From an uncultured Bacteroidales bacterium (GTDB lineage Bacteria > Bacteroidota > Bacteroidia > Bacteroidales > Bacteroidaceae), in contig CALCYA010000013.1 of assembly GCA_937906165.1 (NCBI GenBank), positions 1-55,425 of the forward strand: a stretch of 55,425 nucleotides of DNA, given 5' to 3'. Below, piece by piece: positions 51,167 through 55,425 of this stretch (positions are counted from its first letter, which is position 1; every line of letters begins with the position of its first letter). The notes under the pieces are model-generated. The model saw only the letters and a list, made by a program, of their open reading frames with translations, ran no database searches and had not been told where the DNA came from. The translations under genes and the position numbers were made by a program.

Positions 51167-52411
51167 CTATTTCAACTTGATTTCTCTCCTGCCTTTATAG
51201 CTATCCATGTCGTTAACGACTACCTTGTCACCCAAGGCGAGTCCTTCGGTCACTTCAACATAATTGTAGTTGCTGTTGCCCAGCTGCACTGTGCGGCGTA
51301 CAATCATGTCACCCTCTTTCACAAACATGCTGTATTCGCCTGCCCCCTTGTAGAAGCTTCCGTTCTTTATGCGTAGCACATCCTCGCGTATGCGGTGCAG
51401 GATATACACATCGGCGCGCAGGCCGTGACGCAGCTTGGGGTGTGAGGGCTCTTCAAGGGAGATGTCAAAGGCGATGTTGCCGCCCTCGCTCTTGGCCCCG
51501 ATATTGCTTATCTTGCCCTTGAGTGTCTCCTTGCCAATCTTTACGATGACATCCTTGCCTGTCTCAAGGTTCTCGGCAAGGTTCTCGCCCACCTGTGCGT
51601 TTATCTTGAATGAGGAGAGGTCCGAGAGGGTCGCAATGTGGCTGCCTGCCGACACCAGCGCGCCCTTGCTGTCGTTTATGAAGGTGACGGTGCCGCTCTG
51701 TGGGGCAGGCATATATGCCTCGTCAAGACGCTTGCGGCTGGCCTCAAGCTGCTCAAGGAATATGTTGAACTGCAGTTCGCTCACCCGTAGGCCCGACTGG
51801 CGTATTTCCCTCTCGCGGCGCAGCTGTTCCTGGCTCTGCTCCAGTTTCAGACGTGCCGTGGTCACTGCCATTTCGCATTGGCGCACCTTCTCTGTGGTAC
51901 CCGAGCCTATGCTGTCGAGGTGACGCTCGTTGAGCAGCTCCGACTGCAGGCGGTTGAACTCCATCTGGCTAATCTCAATGTTTGTCTGCATGTTGGCAAG
52001 GTATGTCTCGTCATTGAGCCTCTGTTGCAATAGTTGCTGTTGTCTTATCTCTTTCTCATCAAGCAGTTTCTGGTATTCGGTCTCGGCCTCCCTGATGTCG
52101 AGTTGCAGCAGCCTTGTCCCTGCGGCAATGGAGTCACCGTTCTTGCAGAAGACATCAATTATACGGCTGCTTATGGGCGCATTTATCATAAGCTCCGACG
52201 ATGAGAGCACGTTGCCGCTTGCGCTGATGGTGGTCTCTATTGTCCCTTTGTCTATGGTGGCAAAGGAGAGTGACTCTTCGCTTATCCTTGCGCGTGATAT
52301 CTCAATAATGACTATTATCACGGCGCCCAGCACTGCTATGCAGGCGATAATCTTGCCCACGCTCTTGAGCATACGCAGGTTTTTCTCTTTCTTCGGTATC
52401 GGTTTGTCCAT
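51167..52411 (-). CDS. MacA/HlyD-family periplasmic adaptor
   Basis: The 414-residue membrane-fusion protein has a span at residues about 16-31 (IIACIAVLGAVIIVIIEIS), a beta-barrel and lipoyl-like part before and after a long coiled-coil hairpin (about 100-215: SEYQKLLDEKEIRQQQLLQQ and RREREIRQSG), then barrel and membrane-proximal domains ending GDKVVVNDMDSYKGRREIKLK. It would bridge the permease complex and the TolC-like channel. It is the first gene of the operon; a sigma-54-type promoter match lies 34 bases upstream of its ATG. Confidence 0.88.
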   Translation of the reverse strand: MDKPIPKKEKNLRMLKSVGKIIACIAVLGAVIIVIIEISRARISEESLSFATIDKGTIETTISASGNVLSSSELMINAPISSRIIDVFCKNGDSIAAGTRLLQLDIREAETEYQKLLDEKEIRQQQLLQQRLNDETYLANMQTNIEISQMEFNRLQSELLNERHLDSIGSGTTEKVRQCEMAVTTARLKLEQSQEQLRREREIRQSGLRVSELQFNIFLEQLEASRKRLDEAYMPAPQSGTVTFINDSKGALVSAGSHIATLSDLSSFKINAQVGENLAENLETGKDVIVKIGKETLKGKISNIGAKSEGGNIAFDISLEEPSHPKLRHGLRADVYILHRIREDVLRIKNGSFYKGAGEYSMFVKEGDMIVRRTVQLGNSNYNYVEVTEGLALGDKVVVNDMDSYKGRREIKLK

Positions 52412-52444
52412 CTGTCCGTTTTTTATGTTCTTTACCGGAATACT

Positions 52445-52460
52445 ATCAAAATCTGTGCCA
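52445..52460 (-). promoter_or_regulatory. Sigma-54 (-24/-12) promoter for the exporter operon
   Basis: The minus strand reads TGGCACAGATTTTGAT. Against TGGCACG-N4-TTGCW it keeps the -24 block exactly in TGGCAC, the spacing, and TTG of the -12 block; the only important mismatch is GA for GC. Transcription should start about 12 bases on, near 52435, some 24 bases before the adaptor ATG. The adjacent divergent gene encodes a sigma-54 activator, which strengthens the call. Confidence 0.75.
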
Positions 52461-52504
52461 AACTTTTAAATATTTTGTAATCAATGCTTTAGCTCTTTCG
52501 AGGG

Positions 52505-52530
52505 GTGTCCGAAAGCGGACACTCTGTCCG
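52505..52530. promoter_or_regulatory. Palindromic activator-binding site (UAS)
   Basis: GTGTCCGAAAGCGGACAC (52505-52522) has perfect 7-base arms with a four-base spacer, and a further half-site TGTCCG follows at 52525-52530. It lies about 45-70 bases upstream of the -24 element of the operon promoter, the right place for an NtrC-type activator, and about 115 bases before the activator gene. Observed palindrome; role inferred. Confidence 0.7.
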
Positions 52531-52640
52531 CTTTTGCGTACTCTCTTGTTCCTGTTTTTTAATTACTCTTAAAAAATGGTACGTTTTTTTAATATTCCTG
52601 ACAAAAGGGTTATCTTCGCAGACATAAGAAGTTATGCGAT

Positions 52641-53987
52641 ATGATATTGGTAATAGACGATAACGAGACCATCAGGACTTCTCTCTCATTCATGTTGCGT
52701 CGTGCAAAGTATGAGGTGGAGGTTGTTTCGTCACCTGCCGAGGCCATACAGGTGGTGCGTGCACGTGAGCCGCATCTTATCCTCATGGATATGAACTATT
52801 CCCTGTCGACCGACGGCGAGGAGGGCATCATGCTGTTGCGCCAGGTCAAGGTCTTCTACCCTCAGGTACCGGTCATCCTCATGACGGCTTGGGGAAGCAT
52901 TGACCTTGCCGTAAAGGGCATGCAGGCCGGAGCGTTCGACTTTGTTACAAAGCCGTGGAACAATATGGCTCTTATGCAAAGGATTGAGACGGCGCTCGAA
53001 CTCACAAAGAGCAAGCCGGCAATGGACGATGCAAAGGAAGATGCCGCGTTCGACACCTGTGGCATTGTAGGGCGGAGCAAGGCGCTGAAGGATATACTCG
53101 CCACGGTGGAGCGTGTGGCAAAGACCGATGCATCGGTGCTCATAACGGGCGAGAGCGGTACGGGCAAGGAGCTTATTGCCGAGGCTCTGCACCGTAACAG
53201 CCGCAGGAGCGGGAAACCGTTCGTAAAGGTGAATCTCGGTGGAATATCGCAGTCGCTCTTCGAAAGTGAGATGTTCGGACACAAACGCGGTGCCTTCACC
53301 GATGCCTCTGCCGACAGGGTAGGACGCTTTGCAATGGCCGATGGCGGTACCATATTCCTTGATGAGATCGGAGAGCTTGACCTCGCCTGTCAGGTGAAGC
53401 TGTTGCGTGTGCTGCAAGACCGCACTTTCGAGGTGCTCGGCGACAGCAAGCCGCGCAATGTGGATATACGTGTGGTGTGTGCCACAAACCGTAACCTGCA
53501 ACAGATGGTGCGTGAGGGCACCTTCCGTGAGGACCTCTTCTACCGCATAAATCTCATTCCTCTTCATCTGCCGCCACTGCGCGAACGCAGGGAGGATATA
53601 CCGCTTCTTGTGCGTCATTTTGCCGACTCATACACGTCGCTCAACAGCCTGCAGCCGGTGGAGTTCGCACCCGATACGCTCGGCTACCTTGCTTCGTTGC
53701 CTTTTATGGGCAACGTGCGCGAGCTCAAGAATCTTGTGGAGCGTACAATACTCATCAACGGCAACAGCCGTCTGCTGCCTGCTGACTTTGAGGCCCAGTA
53801 CAATGGTGAGACAATGTGCGGTGATGAGGTAAATACCCAAGGACTCACACTCGATGAGATTGAGAAGCTTACCATAAAGAGCGCCATGAGCAAGTATGAC
53901 GGCAACCTTACACAGGTGGCACTCTCCTTGGGCATAAGCCGCCAGTCGCTCTATCGCCGCATGGAGAAGTATGGACTGAAATATTGA
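52641..53987 (+). CDS. Sigma-54-dependent response regulator (NtrC family)
   Basis: The 448-residue protein has a receiver domain (1-120, phospho-acceptor Asp50, DD at 6-7, Lys104), an AAA+ sigma-54 interaction domain (140-375) with Walker A GESGTGKE (170-177), Walker B GGTIFLDE (235-242) and the sigma-54-contact loop GAFTDA (217-222) instead of GAFTGA, and a Fis-type HTH (about 415-445, NLTQVALSLGISRQSLYRRM). It should activate the divergent exporter operon when phosphorylated. The kinase gene follows after six bases. A TATCTTCG element at 52611-52618 could be its own promoter. Confidence 0.93.
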   Translation: MILVIDDNETIRTSLSFMLRRAKYEVEVVSSPAEAIQVVRAREPHLILMDMNYSLSTDGEEGIMLLRQVKVFYPQVPVILMTAWGSIDLAVKGMQAGAFDFVTKPWNNMALMQRIETALELTKSKPAMDDAKEDAAFDTCGIVGRSKALKDILATVERVAKTDASVLITGESGTGKELIAEALHRNSRRSGKPFVKVNLGGISQSLFESEMFGHKRGAFTDASADRVGRFAMADGGTIFLDEIGELDLACQVKLLRVLQDRTFEVLGDSKPRNVDIRVVCATNRNLQQMVREGTFREDLFYRINLIPLHLPPLRERREDIPLLVRHFADSYTSLNSLQPVEFAPDTLGYLASLPFMGNVRELKNLVERTILINGNSRLLPADFEAQYNGETMCGDEVNTQGLTLDEIEKLTIKSAMSKYDGNLTQVALSLGISRQSLYRRMEKYGLKY

Positions 53988-53993
53988 TAAACC

Positions 53994-55301
53994 ATGAGAT
54001 TGCGCTATCTGTTCATCATACTCGCATTGCTTGTGCTTGCGCCCACACTGCTTCTTCTCTTCTTTTCGGCAGAGGAGGACGGTACTCTCATATACATTGC
54101 CTATGTGCTTGCGGTAGTTGCAGTACTGTTCCTCATCTTCTTCTACAGGAGGGTTCTGAAACCTCTTGACACCATTGCCGATGGCATGGACCTGCTTGCG
54201 GCACAGGATTTCAGCAGCAGCCTCTCGCCCGTGGGGCAGGCAGAGGCAGACAGGATAGTGTTGCTGTTCAACCGTCTTATGGCCAGGATAAAGGAGGAGC
54301 GTCTGACGCTTCTGGAGCAGAACGGTTTCCTCTCGTTGCTCATCGAGGAGTCTCCGATGGGAGTGATACTGCTTGACTTCGATAACCGTATAACGCTGAT
54401 GAACACCTCGGCAAGGCGTTTCCTTGAGGTGGATGACTGCACGGGGTGTGAGCTGCAACGGCTCCCTTCGCCCCTGGTGGGCGACATCATGCTGCTTGGC
54501 GACGGCGAGAGCAGGACCATAAGGGTCAACGGCGCGGCAATATACAGCTGTTCGCGTCTCTCGTTCATGAGCAAAGGTTTCAGACGCCCTTTCATCATAA
54601 TAGAGTCTATGACCGATGAAATCTTCAAGGCCGAGAAGAGTGCCTACGAGAAGGTGATACGTATGATTGCCCACGAGGTGAACAACTCGGTTGCCGGTGT
54701 GGTGTCGGCTCTGGGGTCACTGGACGACGTGCTGTCAAGTACAACGGCAGAGAGCCTGGCCGATGACATACAGGATGTACGTACCCTCATCAAGGTGTGC
54801 GAGGAGCGCGGTTTCAAGATGAGCCGTTTCATAGGTGATTTTGCCAATGTGGTAAAGATTCCTTCTCCGCGGCTGCGGCCAATCCCCCTGAACGATTGTG
54901 TCATTCACAGTATATACTTCATGAGGAATATGTGCAGCGAGCGCAACATAACACTTGAGACATCGCTTGCAGACAAGGCTCCGCTTGTGCAGGCCGATAT
55001 AACCCTCTTTGAACAGGTTATGCTGAACATCATAAAGAACTCCATCGAAAGCATCGGCGAGAACGGAAAGATTGTTGTGGAGACAGCGGCTTCTCCTGCG
55101 CGTATTGTGATAACGGACAATGGAGCAGGTATCACGCCCGAGGATAGGGAACGTCTTTTCTCGCCTTTCTTCTCAACAAAGGCCAACGGTCAGGGTCTGG
55201 GTCTTATGTTCGTGAGAGAGATACTGTCGAAGCATAACTGCCGTTTCTCCCTGTTGACCGGCAACGACGGCCTCACACGCTTCGAGATAGTTTTTCCTTA
55301 A
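53994..55301 (+). CDS. Sensor histidine kinase, NtrB-like, membrane-embedded sensor
   Basis: The 435-residue kinase has two spans close together (residues about 4-24 and 32-51) linked by only about seven residues (SAEEDGT), then a HAMP-like segment (52-105), a PAS-like domain (110-210) and the kinase core: H-box with phospho-acceptor His227 (MIAHEVNNSV), N-box NIIKNSIESI (about 345-355), G1 DNGAGI and G2 GQGLGLMFV. The lack of a periplasmic domain places it with intramembrane-sensing kinases. It is paired with the preceding activator. No regulatory gene follows; the last 124 bases are repeat sequence. Confidence 0.92.
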   Translation: MRLRYLFIILALLVLAPTLLLLFFSAEEDGTLIYIAYVLAVVAVLFLIFFYRRVLKPLDTIADGMDLLAAQDFSSSLSPVGQAEADRIVLLFNRLMARIKEERLTLLEQNGFLSLLIEESPMGVILLDFDNRITLMNTSARRFLEVDDCTGCELQRLPSPLVGDIMLLGDGESRTIRVNGAAIYSCSRLSFMSKGFRRPFIIIESMTDEIFKAEKSAYEKVIRMIAHEVNNSVAGVVSALGSLDDVLSSTTAESLADDIQDVRTLIKVCEERGFKMSRFIGDFANVVKIPSPRLRPIPLNDCVIHSIYFMRNMCSERNITLETSLADKAPLVQADITLFEQVMLNIIKNSIESIGENGKIVVETAASPARIVITDNGAGITPEDRERLFSPFFSTKANGQGLGLMFVREILSKHNCRFSLLTGNDGLTRFEIVFP

Positions 55302-55328
55302 AGATTTTTCAGTCATTGGCTTGTCCGT

Positions 55329-55425
55329 GGTTTTTTTATCTCCTCAGTCTTGCACAAGTTGCAATCCGGCTGAGTCCTCCTCTGTTTAACCCCTCAGTCA
55401 CTTTGTGACAGCTCCCCTTGAAAAG
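55329..55425. repeat. Intergenic dispersed repeat after the kinase gene
   Basis: Bases 55329-55370 nearly repeat 40807-40847 (TTTTTATCTCCTCAGTCTTG, then CACAAGTTGCAATCC against AACAAGTTGCAATCC). The following CCTCAGTCACTTTGTGACAG resembles the CTCAGTCACTTCGTGG part at 298-313. The element continues to, and probably past, the window end. Confidence 0.65.

Noticed and set aside
53628..54674. 348-residue frame antisense to the activator and kinase genes
   Set aside because: Overlaps two well-supported genes on the other strand and has the same shadow composition.
1..55425. Prophage, integrated element or antibiotic-resistance island
   Set aside because: No integrase, transposase, relaxase or phage structural gene was seen, and most of the genes are core chromosomal ones. 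The exporter was considered but its regulators, promoters and codon use look native.

Overview
The window is chromosomal DNA of a Bacteroidetes bacterium, almost certainly order Bacteroidales. This rests on gldH, DUF4290, DUF2723, DUF3472 and a GH109-type gene, on Bacteroidetes-style promoters (TTTG, about 20 bases, TAnnTTTG or TAnnTTCG), on weak Shine-Dalgarno sequences, and on many lipoproteins with short Lys-rich leaders. I saw no tRNA, rRNA, CRISPR array, insertion sequence or prophage gene. The genes look intact; I found no frameshift.

Layout. 523-4275 (+): metF, holB, a ricT/PSP1 gene and gldH, tightly packed. 4226-11676 (-): the elongasome operon mreB-mreC-mreD-mrdA-rodA with purH upstream; a 195-bp inverted-repeat element lies between purH and mreB. 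11898-13466 (-): nadB. 13723-15087 (+): dacB. 15205-22779 (-): queG, a polysaccharide deacetylase, a 1219-residue DUF2723 membrane protein and priA. 22971-24941 (+): four small lipoprotein genes built largely from one repeated helical module of about 80 residues, with a palindrome over the predicted transcription start. 25011-34226 (-): alkaline phosphatase, serpin, rseP, dxr, a degenerate M23 protein, rimM, murA, DUF4290 and tsaB. 34458-37124 (+): yicC, gmk, nadD and a MORN-repeat protein. 37169-40297 (+): a DUF3472 protein and a strongly codon-biased GH109-like oxidoreductase-fold protein. 40941-52411 (-): a nine-gene exporter operon (adaptor, six FtsX-like permeases as three A/B pairs, one ATPase, a TolC-like channel). 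52641-55301 (+): a divergent sigma-54 activator and its histidine kinase.

How the genes work together. Much of the window is envelope construction: MreBCD/PBP2/RodA, MurA, DacB, RseP, Dxr (isoprenoid precursors) and the envelope lipoproteins. The most system-like part is 40941-55301. An NtrC-type activator and a kinase with almost no extracytoplasmic loop sit divergently from the exporter operon. The shared intergenic region holds a good sigma-54 promoter match pointing at the operon and, upstream of it, a perfect 18-bp palindrome plus a half-site, as expected for an activator binding site. The duplicated permease pairs share a 201-bp identical stretch, so the array has grown by tandem duplication. 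The second candidate for something undescribed is the lipoprotein cluster at 22971-24941.

Several intergenic spaces carry dispersed, palindromic, Bacteroidales-type repeat elements. All assignments are from reading the sequence; no database search was run.
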